From positions 62,001 to 126,000 of the forward strand of contig CALKVA010000001.1 of the NCBI GenBank assembly GCA_937996625.1: a DNA stretch of 64,000 nt, in the 5' to 3' direction. This document shows positions 25,237-34,808 of this stretch, one piece after another. Numbering within the stretch: the first letter of the stretch is position 1; the number at the start of each line of letters is the position of its first letter. The translations under genes were made by a program, and so were the position numbers. This DNA comes from UBA5951 sp009936885. Its GTDB lineage: Bacteria > Pseudomonadota > Alphaproteobacteria > Puniceispirillales > Puniceispirillaceae. Under the pieces are notes generated by a model. The model was given only the letters and a program-made list of their open reading frames with translations. It searched no databases and was not told the DNA's origin.

Positions 25237-26829
25237 ATGCCTGACTCTATTCTGCCAATTCGTCGTGCTTTGATTTCTGTTTCTGATAAAACAGGTCTTA
25301 TTATTCTTGCTAATGCTCTTTCAAGCGCTGGCATTATTCTGTTATCAACAGGCGGCACCGCAAAAGCATTAAGAGAGGCTGGGTTTGACGTAACAGATGT
25401 ATCTGAAGTTACTGGTTTTCCTGAGATTATGGATGGGCGTGTAAAAACGCTTCATCCGTCTATTCATGGCGGGTTATTAGCAAAACGAGATTCGCAAGCA
25501 CACATGGGCGCAATCAATGAGCATCACATAGAACCTATAGATTTGCTGGTTGTGAATTTGTACCCGTTCGAGCAGGTGGTCGCCGGAAATCCAACAAATC
25601 AAACCGCAATTGAAAATATAGATATTGGCGGCCCTGCAATGATACGAGCCTCTGCAAAAAATCATGATTTCGTAACGGTTATTACTGATCCAGAACAATA
25701 TCCCGCCCTGATTGAGGAATTATCAGTTTCTTCTGGAACTTCACTTGCTTATCGCAGAGCACTTGCGCAAAAGGCATTTGCGCGAACATCCTCTTATGAT
25801 CATGCAATCAATAGTTGGATGGCGTCTCACCTTGAAACAGGTGAATATGCAAAATCAGAGCCTGATTTGCAAATTAATGCCCCTGCTATTCAAACACTCC
25901 GATATGGTGAAAACCCTCATCAGTCAGCCACTATTTATGCAACAGATTTATCTGTTCCGTCTGTTTTGACGGCCAAACAAATACAAGGCAAGCCATTATC
26001 CTACAATAATGTGAATGACACCGATGCCGCCTTGAAATTAATCAGTGAGTTTTCTAATCCTACAGTCGCAATAATAAAACATGCCAATCCATGCGGTGTT
26101 GCGTCTGCTGACACGCTTAGTGATGCGTGGAAGGCTGCTTATCATTGTGATAGCGTAAGTGCTTTTGGCGGTATTATTGCAACAAACAGAATTTTGGATG
26201 AAGAAACTGCAAGCCTGATAACCTCAATTTTCAGTGAGGTTGTCATTGCGCCAGACGCCACTAGCAAAGCCTGTGATATTTTATCCAGCAAACCAAATAT
26301 CCGTTTGTTGTTAACAGGCAGCATGCCAAACCCAGAGAAACCCTTTAATCAGGTGCGAACTATTTTGGGCGGCTTACTTGTACAATCCAGAGATACAGCA
26401 ATCGTCACAGAAGATACATTATCACTTGTTACCAAACGTCAGCCCACTAAGAGCGAAATAGCCGATATGCTATTTGCGTGGAGAGTTGCAAAACACGTAA
26501 AATCAAATGCCATCATTTATGTGAAAGAACAAAGCACCGCCGCGATTGGCGCTGGCCAGATGAGCAGGCTTGATTCCAGCAGGATTGCAGCGCAAAAAGC
26601 AAAAGACATGGCACAAGAACATGGCTGGGAGAAGCCCAGAACAGTCGGTTCAGTGGTTGCATCAGACGCATTTTTTCCATTCCCAGATGGGCTTCTTGCA
26701 GCGGTTGATGCAGGCGCGACAGCTGTTATTCAACCTGGTGGCTCGATGCGCGATGATGCGGTTATTCAAGCTGCCGACGATGCCGGAATTGCAATGGCCT
26801 TTACAAGCATCAGACATTTTAATCATTAA
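25237..26829 (+). CDS. purH: Bifunctional AICAR transformylase/IMP cyclohydrolase PurH
   Basis: With the ATG at 25237 the protein has 530 residues, the normal PurH length; an in-frame ATG at 25171 would add 22 unconserved residues. The N-terminal IMP cyclohydrolase domain shows ALISVSDKTGL, STGGTAKALREAG, GFPEIMDGRVKTLHP and VNLYPFE. The C-terminal AICAR transformylase domain has LRYGENPHQSA, the catalytic KHANPCG (Lys-His), SAFGGIIATN and the closing MRDDAVIQAADD. It carries out the last two steps of de novo IMP synthesis, using 10-formyl-tetrahydrofolate. It is the last gene of the rsmB cluster and converges on mutY. Confidence 0.97.
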   Translation: MPDSILPIRRALISVSDKTGLIILANALSSAGIILLSTGGTAKALREAGFDVTDVSEVTGFPEIMDGRVKTLHPSIHGGLLAKRDSQAHMGAINEHHIEPIDLLVVNLYPFEQVVAGNPTNQTAIENIDIGGPAMIRASAKNHDFVTVITDPEQYPALIEELSVSSGTSLAYRRALAQKAFARTSSYDHAINSWMASHLETGEYAKSEPDLQINAPAIQTLRYGENPHQSATIYATDLSVPSVLTAKQIQGKPLSYNNVNDTDAALKLISEFSNPTVAIIKHANPCGVASADTLSDAWKAAYHCDSVSAFGGIIATNRILDEETASLITSIFSEVVIAPDATSKACDILSSKPNIRLLLTGSMPNPEKPFNQVRTILGGLLVQSRDTAIVTEDTLSLVTKRQPTKSEIADMLFAWRVAKHVKSNAIIYVKEQSTAAIGAGQMSRLDSSRIAAQKAKDMAQEHGWEKPRTVGSVVASDAFFPFPDGLLAAVDAGATAVIQPGGSMRDDAVIQAADDAGIAMAFTSIRHFNH

Positions 26830-26918
26830 ACATAATTCTTTAAGGCAGGCTTTTCCTTAAGCGATAGCTATGTTTTGCCCTTGCGCTTTGACGGGAAGCC
26901 ATGATGGAAATAAGCGGG

Positions 26919-28031
26919 CTAATAGTATGTGGTAGCCTGTAATGCTTTTTCCATTAATTTAGGCAAATGTAGGTCCGCTTCTGCTATCCATTCAAACTCA
27001 GGCATATCCTGTTTTTCATTATTTGTTTCATCATTCGTTTCATTTTTCGGCTGGAATGCATCGTCCCAATTCTTGCTATTTGTTGCTTCTACCTGTGATA
27101 CAAAGACCTTAATTTCTGCCTTAAAATGAGTAAAAACATGCCTTATCAAGGGCTTTAATTCTACCCAATCAGCCCTGAATGGGCGCCAATTAGGATCAAA
27201 ACCCTGTCGCTTATCATCCCAGCCCTGACTAGGAAAAGCTAGTAGCCCCCCTAGCAGTCCTTTTGCTGGACGCCGATATACAAGATATTCAGGTGCATCC
27301 CCTGTTTTATGCCTTAAGACAAAGATTTGCCCTTTTCTGGTTGGTTTGGTCTGTTTAACAAAGCGGTTTGGAAGCAGTCCTTGATTTTCAGTTTTAGCAG
27401 ACAGGCATCCTTGGTTTAGTGGGCAGTGCGTGCAAGCAGGGCTTATCGTTGTACAAATCTCATTCCCCAGGTCCATAAGTGCCTGTGGAAAGTCAGACCT
27501 GTTACGCTTTGGTATCATCTTTTGATAAAAAGGTGGAAGGGTAGATTTAAGGGCTGGCAACGGTGTCTTCAGACTAAAATAGCGGGCAATAATTCTTTCT
27601 ATATTTCCATCTATAACAATAGAGGGCTTATCAAATGCAAATGCAGTGATAGCGCCTGCTGTATAAGGGCCAATCCCGGGAAACTTGCTTAATTCTGCTA
27701 CGGTTTGCGGAAATATTCCGCCTGCTTTACTGATAATTTGAGCAGATTTATGCATGTTTCTTGCTCTTGCATAATAACCAAGCCCCGCCCAAGCAGCGGT
27801 TACATCATCAATAGATGCATCCGCAAGGCCATTTATGGTTGGCCAGCGTTCCAGAAAGTTTCTAAAATAGGGAATGACTGTATTAACGCCCGTCTGTTGC
27901 AGCATAAATTCAGATAAAAATACATGGTAAGCTGGGGTTAAATCTGGCCAATAGGACCGCCATGGCAGAATCCGTCCTGCTTTTTTATACCATGCTAATA
28001 GATTATTTATATCACTTTGGATTTCAGCCAT
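26919..28031 (-). CDS. mutY: A/G-specific adenine DNA glycosylase MutY
   Basis: A 370-residue base-excision repair enzyme that removes adenine opposite 8-oxoguanine. The catalytic Glu is E41 in SEFMLQQTG, the helix-hairpin-helix is LSKFPGIGPYTAGAI, and the catalytic Asp is D141 in IVIDGNIERI. The [4Fe-4S] cluster ligands are C193, C200, C203 and C209 (C-x6-C-x2-C-x5-C). A C-terminal Nudix-like domain for 8-oxoG recognition follows (about residues 230-360), with a Glu/Asn-rich insertion near 335. It is divergent from the DUF721 gene. Confidence 0.96.
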   Translation of the reverse strand: MAEIQSDINNLLAWYKKAGRILPWRSYWPDLTPAYHVFLSEFMLQQTGVNTVIPYFRNFLERWPTINGLADASIDDVTAAWAGLGYYARARNMHKSAQIISKAGGIFPQTVAELSKFPGIGPYTAGAITAFAFDKPSIVIDGNIERIIARYFSLKTPLPALKSTLPPFYQKMIPKRNRSDFPQALMDLGNEICTTISPACTHCPLNQGCLSAKTENQGLLPNRFVKQTKPTRKGQIFVLRHKTGDAPEYLVYRRPAKGLLGGLLAFPSQGWDDKRQGFDPNWRPFRADWVELKPLIRHVFTHFKAEIKVFVSQVEATNSKNWDDAFQPKNETNDETNNEKQDMPEFEWIAEADLHLPKLMEKALQATTYY

Positions 28032-28169
28032 GTTTGTTATATCACTAAGCTTTGTTTAAATTATTATAATACTATAATGACGCATCAAGAGGATGTATTA
28101 ATAGTGCTAGAAATACTAGAGAAAATAAGCGTATAACTAAGTGTATCCATTACGAACAGGCTATCTTAC

Positions 28170-28709
28170 GTGGCACGGAATTTATCACATTCAAAAAATC
28201 GCTTAAAAAATCGTGGGGGCATGAAGAGATTATCTGCCCTTACCGAACCAGTTGTTGCGCATGCAACTGAAAACCAAGGGGCGCTTTACACCCAAATTTG
28301 CAGTTTATGGCCGAATATTGTAGACGACATGTCGCATTGGAGCCACCCAAAAATTCTATCTTTTGCCAAATCTACTCGCCATAATGCTACCTTGACGATT
28401 TGGGTTGCAGCTGGCCGTGGACCAGAAGCACAGGCCAGAAGCCAAGAAATAATAAATGCCATCAATATGGTCTGTGGTTTTAAAGCCGTTGGCAGGATCA
28501 CCTGTCAGCAGACTTTTGAACTTTCCAAAAAGATCGGAAGACGCCTATATGATGCACCTCAAAACACTTCTCAAACAGTTTCGAATGATACCTCCCCGTC
28601 GATTTTAAATCGATTAGAGCAACAAACGAACGATATTTCTAGCCCAGAATTAAGAGCAACGCTTATTAGACTTGGTAGCGCTATTACTTTAAAAAATGGG
28701 GCGGGTTAA
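28170..28709 (+). CDS. DUF721 / DciA-like protein
   Basis: A 179-residue protein whose central part (ALYTQICSLWPNIVDDMSHWSHPKILSF, then TLTIWVAAGRGPEAQARSQEIINAIN) matches DUF721. The family includes DciA, the ancestral loader of the replicative helicase DnaB in bacteria lacking DnaC. The N-terminal 18 residues are basic and probably disordered; the C-terminal 50 residues are polar and variable. The order mutY-DUF721-dsbA-smc is seen in many alphaproteobacteria. Assignment to helicase loading rests on the family; not all DUF721 proteins have been tested. Confidence 0.8.
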   Translation: MARNLSHSKNRLKNRGGMKRLSALTEPVVAHATENQGALYTQICSLWPNIVDDMSHWSHPKILSFAKSTRHNATLTIWVAAGRGPEAQARSQEIINAINMVCGFKAVGRITCQQTFELSKKIGRRLYDAPQNTSQTVSNDTSPSILNRLEQQTNDISSPELRATLIRLGSAITLKNGAG

Positions 28710-28781
28710 ACGCCTCTTTTAATATTGGTTCTTAATATTAGTTTTATTCTCAATCTTGCCATCTTTTTAGCGTTTCTTTAC

Positions 28782-28810
28782 TTGCAAGAAATTATTTAAA
28801 TTTCTATAAT
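28782..28810 (+). promoter_or_regulatory. Sigma70-type promoter upstream of the dsbA-like gene
   Basis: TTGCAA at 28782-28787 and a perfect TATAAT at 28805-28810 are separated by exactly 17 bases. The site lies 36 bases before the ATG of the DsbA-like gene, and AAGG precedes that ATG. Confidence 0.65.
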
Positions 28811-28845
28811 ATAACGTTGTCGCAATTAGCTATGAAAGGCATGGC

Positions 28846-29538
28846 ATGACCTTTAATAAAAACGTTGAGCTCTCCTTGTTTTCAAAAGAAAATAATCCTC
28901 TTAAATGCTCCAATAGGCGCAGCGTCATGCGTTTTATAGGTGCTTCTGCTACCGCAGCTGGGTTAACACTGTTTCTGCCAAAGCTTTCTATGGCTAAACT
29001 TGATGATTCGCTTGCACATATATCAAATCCGCGCATCATCGGCCAAGCTGATGCACCAATTCATGTTGTCGAATATTTCTCAATGACTTGCGGCCATTGT
29101 GGAGATTTTCACAATGAGACATTTCCAGATGTAAAAACAAAATTAATTGATACAGGTAAGGTTAAGTTTGAATTATCGCCTTTTCCTCTTGATGGTCTTG
29201 CTTTGCGCGCACATGCGCTTGCACGCACACTTCCAGAAAGCAAATATTTTGGCATGATAACATTGCTGATGTCCAAGCAGGATGAATGGATAAAAGCACA
29301 AGACCCGTTGCAAGCATTATATCGTTATGGACAGCTTGCAGGTGTATCCGCAGATGAATTCAACGGATTAATGCAAAACAGGTCCTTATTGGAAAAAATT
29401 GTTGAGATGCGGCAGAAAAGTTCTGTTTCGTGGCAAATAAATTCCACACCCTCTTTCGTTATTAACGATAAAAAAGTAATTAGTGGGAATCTGAGTTTTG
29501 ACGAATTTAGTGCAGAGATAGCGGAATTTGGTGTATAA
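28846..29538 (+). CDS. DsbA-family thiol:disulfide oxidoreductase, exported
   Basis: A 230-residue protein. A long N-terminal region holds NRRSVMRFIGASATAAGLTLFLP, a possible twin-arginine signal, with processing likely near SMA (about residue 50). The thioredoxin fold follows with the active site C82-G-H-C85 (MTCGHCGDFH), a helical insertion, and the cis-Pro loop STPSFVIN. Relatives act as periplasmic DsbA-like oxidases or disulfide isomerases/reductases; GHC in the active site fits DsbA-type chemistry less strictly than PHC. It has its own promoter and ends in a strong terminator hairpin. It lies between the DUF721 gene and smc, as in related genomes. Confidence 0.88.
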   Translation: MTFNKNVELSLFSKENNPLKCSNRRSVMRFIGASATAAGLTLFLPKLSMAKLDDSLAHISNPRIIGQADAPIHVVEYFSMTCGHCGDFHNETFPDVKTKLIDTGKVKFELSPFPLDGLALRAHALARTLPESKYFGMITLLMSKQDEWIKAQDPLQALYRYGQLAGVSADEFNGLMQNRSLLEKIVEMRQKSSVSWQINSTPSFVINDKKVISGNLSFDEFSAEIAEFGV

Positions 29539-29559
29539 AGTTTATACACCAAATTTTTT
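29525..29559 (+). terminator. Intrinsic terminator overlapping the dsbA-like stop codon
   Basis: A perfect 15-base inverted repeat (AATTTGGTGTATAAA against TTTATACACCAAATT, centred on one G at 29540) runs into a T-run ending at 29559. The TAA stop codon at 29536-29538 is inside the left arm, so the last codons of the gene form half of the stem. Confidence 0.8.
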
Positions 29560-29640
29560 AGCTCAAATGCAGCTTTCGCAAGATAGCATCAGTGTGTTGA
29601 AAATAATTCTTCCAAGCAACGATAATGTAGTCTTAATCCA

Positions 29641-32600
29641 ATGATGTTCCAACACCTCAAACTAGCAGGGTTTAAATCATTTGCTGATATCGCAGAACTT
29701 GATATCGAAACAGGTTTAACTGGAATAGTTGGACCGAACGGGTGTGGTAAATCTAACATAGTAGAAGCTTTAAAATGGGTAATGGGGGAGAGCTCTGCAC
29801 GGCAAATGCGTAGCACTGAAATGGATGATGTTATTTTTTCAGGTACTTCTAGTAAAACAGCCCGAAATCTAGCTGAAATTTCTTTGATGCTCGATAATCA
29901 GCAAAAAACTGCACCGTCAGAATATAATGACACAGAAGAAATTGAAATCACGCGCAAAATCATCCGAGGTAAGGGAACAAGCTATCGGATTAATAATAGG
30001 CCGGCACGCGCAAGAGATGTTCAACTATTATTTGCAGACTCAGCTACTGGCGCGCGCTCAGCAGGCATCGTAAGCCAGGGAAGAATCGGCGCTATCGTTG
30101 GCGCCAAACCAGAGAATAGGCGAACTCTTCTTGAGGAGGCTGCCAATATTAAAGGATTACACCAGCGCAAACATGAAGCTGAATTACGACTTAACAATGC
30201 TGAGCTGAATATCTCAAGACTTGTTGATCTGATGACACAGCTTGAAGAACAGAAGGGCTATTTACACAAGCAAGCGAGGCAAGCAGCAAGATACCGCTCA
30301 GTTGCAGACCGAATTCGAAATGCAGAGGCTAGTATGCTTCATGTGATGTGGATTTCAGCACTTCGCAATCAACAGAATGCAGAAACCGCGTTTAAGCACG
30401 CTCAGCTAGCAGTCCTAGAGGCTCAACGCGTAGTCAATGCCAGTACTCAGAACCGTGTTGAGATTGCAGCAACGCTTCCCGATTTGCGCATAGCAGAAGC
30501 CGCCCTTGCGGCTGAAACACAGCTCGTCAGCACTAATTTATCGCAGATTGAACGAGACGAATCCAGATTAGAGGATGAGATATTAAGGCTTCAAGCACAA
30601 CGAGCCCAGATTGAGGTAGACTCAAAGCGCGAATATAGCCTGCAAAAAGATGCGCATGAAGCAAAAAAGAAATTAAACGAAGAAGCCCAGACACTAGAAG
30701 AAGCAGAAAATTCTAATACACCAATGCTTGCCCAAGCTCAGAGCGAACTTGAAAAAGCAAGGCTCGAAAGTCAACTAGCTGATGAGAAATCCGCCGAAGC
30801 AAATGCGGTTCTTCAGAATCTGGAACAATATCAATCCCAGCTTGAAACACAAATTAATCAAAAACAGTCTCTTATAACCCTATCATCTGTGAAATTAGAG
30901 GACATTAATCTGCCTTCGCTTGAGAAAACTGCTTCCAGCGGACACGCTGAATTTATGGCAATACAAACTGCACATACCGATACACAAAAGCAAATTGATG
31001 AACAATCTCTCCAACTCTCAGAGTTACAGACGCAAACGGATAAATCACGCCTCGACTGCCAAGCTGCAACAAACTACCTAGCAAGACTAACAGCAGAAAA
31101 AGATGCTCTTGATACCCTAATACAATCTGACAAAGTCGCAGGCGATGTGCCTATCTCCGACAGTCTTAAAGTTACTGATGATATGGAAGCCGCACTAGCC
31201 GCTTGTCTTTCTGATGGATTGCATCTGCCTCTTGACAAAGGAGAAGACGGATATTGGTGCGCGCAAATGAGCCCCCTTACCTCTCTTAAACCACCAGAGA
31301 TAGGAACACCTCTAATAGATTTTATTGAAGGCCCAGACATCATTATAAGAGCGCTTCAGGGTGTAAGTGTCATTCTGAGAGAAACCATTAATAGAGATAT
31401 TCTATCAAAATTAACAACAGGACAGGCTGTTGTAACGAAAAGTGGAAAACTCGCACGCTGGGATGGTTTGGTTCGTATTAAACAAGATACAGGGACACAA
31501 AGAATACGCCAGCTACAACGCGTAAAAGAGCTGGAATCCCTGATTATAGACGCTCAAAGCGACATTCAGGAAAAGACCTCAAAGCAAGAACAGTGTGAGA
31601 AATCCCTTCTATCAGCAAATCAGATTTTCTCAACCCTACAGCAGGAACAACAAAGTCTGAGCCAAAAATCAATGCGCGCACAGCGAGATGTTGATACATC
31701 CGAGCTAGCGGTTAAATCTGCAACAGAGCGACATCAGATGTTAACGCATTCTATTGAAGAGGCAAAATCTGACCTAGATGAATTAAACGCCAATATGTCG
31801 AAAATTGATGATCTTAGCGCCCTTCAAAATGCGGCTAAATCAGCAAATGAGGCCGCCTCGAAATCAAGATTATCTTATGACCAATGCGTCCAACGCGAAG
31901 CCGATTTAAGGCAAACACTTCACTCAGTCTCTGCGAGACGAAAACTTGTTATGTCACAAATAGATGAATGGCAAAGCAGGCTTGAGGGAACTCAAACAAG
32001 AATGCAGGAAATGGAAACCAGAGCTGGAAGAGCCTTGGAGGAATTAACTGCATTAAAGGCAAAACCAGAACAATTAAAAAAAGAGAGCGTGGAATTAGCA
32101 GCCCTGTTGACCAGGTCTAAACAAAAACACGAGCAGGCAATAACACAAGTTAAAGAGGCTGAAATAATGTTGCAGCAGGCTGATAGCCAGCAACGCTCTG
32201 ATGAGAAACAGCTAGCCGAGTCGCGGGAAACACAAATAAGACAGGAATCTGTTGGCGCCCAGGCGGAACAATCCATTACTTCTATTGCCAATCAGATTTC
32301 CGAAAAACTATCTATATCCCCAGATGAGCTCTCCCAAATTACTAAATATTCAGAAGAGGATGAATTACCAGAACTACAACAGCTCGAAGATAGGGTGAAT
32401 AGACTTCTAAGAGAGAGAGATAGCATAGGCCCTGTCAATCTGCGAGCTGAAATCGAGATGCAAGAAATAAGCGAAAAGCTTGCCCAATTCGAAACTGACA
32501 AAACCGACCTTGAGGAAGCCATTGCCAAATTGCGACGCGCAATATCAGAATTAAACAAAGAGGCGCGTCAACGCCTGCTAGACAGCCTTACGAATGTAAA

Positions 32601-33051
32601 TAAAGAATTCTCGGGGTTATTTAAGACGCTATTTGGTGGGGGCAGCGCAGAATTAAAACTGGTAAATTCAGATGACCCCTTAACAGCAGGGCTTGAGATA
32701 CTGGCAAGTCCTCCTGGTAAAAAATTGCAGTCTTTATCCCTTTTATCAGGTGGTGAGCAGGCTTTGACAGGGCTTGCTATAATTTTTGCTGTGTTTTTAA
32801 CAAATCCCTCGCCGATTTGTATTCTAGATGAGGTTGATGCGCCACTTGATGATTCTAACGTCTCCCGCTTTTGTGATCTGCTTCGACATATTGTATCCAG
32901 GACTGAGACAAAATTTTTAATTGTAACCCATCATAGAATGACCATGTCTCAGATGGACAGGCTATATGGTGTAACAATGGCTGAGCGCGGTATCAGCAAG
33001 CTTGTTTCTGTTGATCTGCAAACCGCGGAATCGCTTCGCGAAGACGCCTAA
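29641..33051 (+). CDS. smc: Chromosome segregation ATPase SMC
   Basis: An 1136-residue SMC protein. The N-terminal head has LKLAGFKSFAD and Walker A GPNGCGKSN (31-39). Two long coiled coils (about 170-500 and 640-970) flank a hinge (about 500-630, around DDMEAALAACLSDGL). The C-terminal head carries the ABC signature LLSGGEQALTGLA, Walker B CILDEVDAPLDD and the H-loop VTHHRMTM. SMC compacts and segregates the chromosome with ScpA and ScpB. Two ATGs stand in tandem at 29641 and 29644; either start is possible. It is preceded by the terminator of the dsbA-like gene, so it needs its own promoter. Confidence 0.97.
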   Translation: MMFQHLKLAGFKSFADIAELDIETGLTGIVGPNGCGKSNIVEALKWVMGESSARQMRSTEMDDVIFSGTSSKTARNLAEISLMLDNQQKTAPSEYNDTEEIEITRKIIRGKGTSYRINNRPARARDVQLLFADSATGARSAGIVSQGRIGAIVGAKPENRRTLLEEAANIKGLHQRKHEAELRLNNAELNISRLVDLMTQLEEQKGYLHKQARQAARYRSVADRIRNAEASMLHVMWISALRNQQNAETAFKHAQLAVLEAQRVVNASTQNRVEIAATLPDLRIAEAALAAETQLVSTNLSQIERDESRLEDEILRLQAQRAQIEVDSKREYSLQKDAHEAKKKLNEEAQTLEEAENSNTPMLAQAQSELEKARLESQLADEKSAEANAVLQNLEQYQSQLETQINQKQSLITLSSVKLEDINLPSLEKTASSGHAEFMAIQTAHTDTQKQIDEQSLQLSELQTQTDKSRLDCQAATNYLARLTAEKDALDTLIQSDKVAGDVPISDSLKVTDDMEAALAACLSDGLHLPLDKGEDGYWCAQMSPLTSLKPPEIGTPLIDFIEGPDIIIRALQGVSVILRETINRDILSKLTTGQAVVTKSGKLARWDGLVRIKQDTGTQRIRQLQRVKELESLIIDAQSDIQEKTSKQEQCEKSLLSANQIFSTLQQEQQSLSQKSMRAQRDVDTSELAVKSATERHQMLTHSIEEAKSDLDELNANMSKIDDLSALQNAAKSANEAASKSRLSYDQCVQREADLRQTLHSVSARRKLVMSQIDEWQSRLEGTQTRMQEMETRAGRALEELTALKAKPEQLKKESVELAALLTRSKQKHEQAITQVKEAEIMLQQADSQQRSDEKQLAESRETQIRQESVGAQAEQSITSIANQISEKLSISPDELSQITKYSEEDELPELQQLEDRVNRLLRERDSIGPVNLRAEIEMQEISEKLAQFETDKTDLEEAIAKLRRAISELNKEARQRLLDSLTNVNKEFSGLFKTLFGGGSAELKLVNSDDPLTAGLEILASPPGKKLQSLSLLSGGEQALTGLAIIFAVFLTNPSPICILDEVDAPLDDSNVSRFCDLLRHIVSRTETKFLIVTHHRMTMSQMDRLYGVTMAERGISKLVSVDLQTAESLREDA

Positions 33052-33137
33052 ATTACCAATGGCTATAACGCTAAGTTAGGCATTTATTCTAACATCTAAA
33101 AAATCTGGTTACATTCGGTGCTGTGGTCGAGTTTAAC

Positions 33138-33166
33138 TTGACATTTTTTACGGTGACGCATAATTT
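33138..33166 (+). promoter_or_regulatory. Sigma70-type promoter for the F0 ATP synthase genes
   Basis: A perfect TTGACA at 33138-33143 is followed after exactly 17 bases by TAATTT at 33161-33166. It lies about 87 bases ahead of the atpI start in the 201-base gap after smc, and is the best -35/-10 pair there. Confidence 0.65.
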
Positions 33167-33252
33167 CCAACCGTTTATTACTATCTAATTTTTATCAAAT
33201 AGATATCCGTAAATAAGATAGATTAAAGCATGTCGGTCAGTCAGGAAAGAAT

Positions 33253-33648
33253 GTGAGCGATAAGAATAAAAAGGATTGGAATAAGTCAGATTCGTCTGGA
33301 ACCCTTTCTGAACGTATCGCGAAGTTTGAAGCTAAAACAACTGCCAAAAAGCAAAGGCATAAATCCCGCCAATTACCAGCTGCGGGTATGGCTCTAGCTG
33401 GAAGAGTGGCAACTGAACTGGTAGCTGGGATAGCGGTTGGCGCGTTTGCGGGCTGGCTGGTTGATAGATGGCTTGGAACAACACCTGCATTTATGTTGGT
33501 TTTGTTTTTTTTAGGAGCTGCTGGAGGAATGATGAATATCTGGCGACTTCTAAGTGGAAAGGGAATGGGCGCAGGATATTTCAGCGACCACAAAGAAAAC
33601 AACGCTTCAGCGCCAACAGAAAAGGGTGCCGAAGATAAAAAAGATTAA
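33253..33648 (+). CDS. atpI: ATP synthase accessory protein AtpI
   Basis: A 131-residue protein starting at GTG with AGGAAAG upstream. A charged N-terminus (about 35 residues) is followed by two transmembrane segments (about 50-70 and 78-98). The family hallmarks are ELVAGIAVGAFAGWLVDRWLGT and PAFMLVLFFLGAAGGMMNIWR. AtpI aids c-ring assembly in some bacteria. It is the first gene of the F0 operon and lies 44 bases before atpB. The C-terminal tail is polar and variable. Confidence 0.9.
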   Translation: MSDKNKKDWNKSDSSGTLSERIAKFEAKTTAKKQRHKSRQLPAAGMALAGRVATELVAGIAVGAFAGWLVDRWLGTTPAFMLVLFFLGAAGGMMNIWRLLSGKGMGAGYFSDHKENNASAPTEKGAEDKKD

Positions 33649-33692
33649 GTGGATTTTACAATCCAGACGGTTTCGTTAAATAGGAGTTAAAT

Positions 33693-34436
33693 GTGCATTC
33701 ACCTGTCGAACAATTTACCATAAAAGCTCTATATGCCCTTAGTTTGTTTGGTTATGACATCTCTTTTACAAACTCAAGTTTATTCATGGTTTTTGCCGTT
33801 TTGTTGAGTTCTGGATTATTGTTCTTTGCAATGCGCCCAGCCTCTATAATACCTGGTAGATTACAATGCATTGCAGAAATGATGTATGAATTCGTGGCCA
33901 ATATATTAGACTCGAATGTGGGCAAAGAAGGCAAACCGTATTTTCCGTTCGTTTTTACCTTATTTTTGTTTATTTTATTTTCAAACCTGCTTGGATTAAT
34001 TCCATATAGCTATACTGTAACAAGCCAAATCATCGTTACATTTGCAATGGCTTTCACCATATTCATAGGTGTAACATTGATTGGCCTATTCAAACATGGT
34101 CTACATTTTTTCTCATTTTTCGTGCCGCCAGGCGCGTCTAAGCCCTTAATACCACTATTGGTTTTGATTGAGGTTATCTCTTATTTGATTCGTCCTGTAA
34201 GCTTATCTGTTCGTTTATTTGCAAACATGCTTGCAGGGCATACAATGCTAAAAGTTTTTGCTGGACTAGCCGTTATGATGAGCGGTGCTGGCGGGATAAT
34301 GGTGGCGGGTTCAGCCTTGCCATTAATAGCCATTATTGGTCTAACCGGCTTGGAGCTTCTAGTGGCATTATTACAAGCATATGTGTTTACAATTTTGACT
34401 TGTATGTATTTGAATGACGCGTTACACCTTCATTAG
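33693..34436 (+). CDS. atpB: F0F1 ATP synthase subunit a
   Basis: A 247-residue membrane subunit forming the proton half-channels next to the c-ring. The essential Arg is in LSVRLFANMLAGH, and the C-terminal LELLVALLQAYVFTILTCMYL is typical. It starts at GTG (33693) with GGAG six bases upstream; the overlapping ATG at 33691 is out of frame. It lies between atpI and atpE. A short hairpin follows before atpE, which may help set the higher c-subunit expression. Confidence 0.96.
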   Translation: MHSPVEQFTIKALYALSLFGYDISFTNSSLFMVFAVLLSSGLLFFAMRPASIIPGRLQCIAEMMYEFVANILDSNVGKEGKPYFPFVFTLFLFILFSNLLGLIPYSYTVTSQIIVTFAMAFTIFIGVTLIGLFKHGLHFFSFFVPPGASKPLIPLLVLIEVISYLIRPVSLSVRLFANMLAGHTMLKVFAGLAVMMSGAGGIMVAGSALPLIAIIGLTGLELLVALLQAYVFTILTCMYLNDALHLH

Positions 34437-34455
34437 AAATTAACGCATAACAACT

Positions 34456-34471
34456 GGCTCTGTATGGAGCC
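34456..34471 (+). promoter_or_regulatory. Intercistronic hairpin between atpB and atpE
   Basis: A six-pair stem (GGCTCT against GGAGCC, with one G-T pair) and GTAT loop lies 38 bases ahead of the atpE start. Such a structure could act in mRNA processing or stability upstream of the highly translated c subunit. No U-run follows, so it is not a terminator. Confidence 0.4.
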
Positions 34472-34509
34472 TTAACCAAAAACTATTAATAATAAAAAAG
34501 GATAAAAAA

Positions 34510-34737
34510 ATGGAAGCTGAAGCTGCAAAATTACTAGGCGCAGGGATTGCTATGATTGCACTTGCCGGTGTTGGAATCGGTATGGGTAATATTTTTGCAT
34601 CATTGATTAGCTCTATCGCTCGCAATCCATCTGCGCGTGATGAAGTATTCGGTATTGGTATTCTTGGTTTTGCTTTGACCGAGGCAATTGCACTATTTGC
34701 GCTTGTTATTGCGCTATTACTTTTATTCGTATTTTAA
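34510..34737 (+). CDS. atpE: F0F1 ATP synthase subunit c
   Basis: A 75-residue helical hairpin. The polar loop is ARNPSARDEV (37-46) and the proton-carrying carboxylate is E58 in ALTEAIALFALV. Glycine-rich helix packing is present in helix 1 (AGVGIGMGN). The pattern fits a proton-type c-ring; I do not see the extra Gln and Ser/Thr ligands of sodium-binding rings. AGGA in an A-rich leader precedes the ATG. It is flanked by atpB and the b' gene. Confidence 0.96.
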   Translation: MEAEAAKLLGAGIAMIALAGVGIGMGNIFASLISSIARNPSARDEVFGIGILGFALTEAIALFALVIALLLLFVF

Positions 34738-34808
34738 TTTGTTGCTTTTGCTTTTTAAATGAGGTGGGCATATTGGCTAACGCTAATAGGGCTGTCTTGT
34801 AAAAACAG

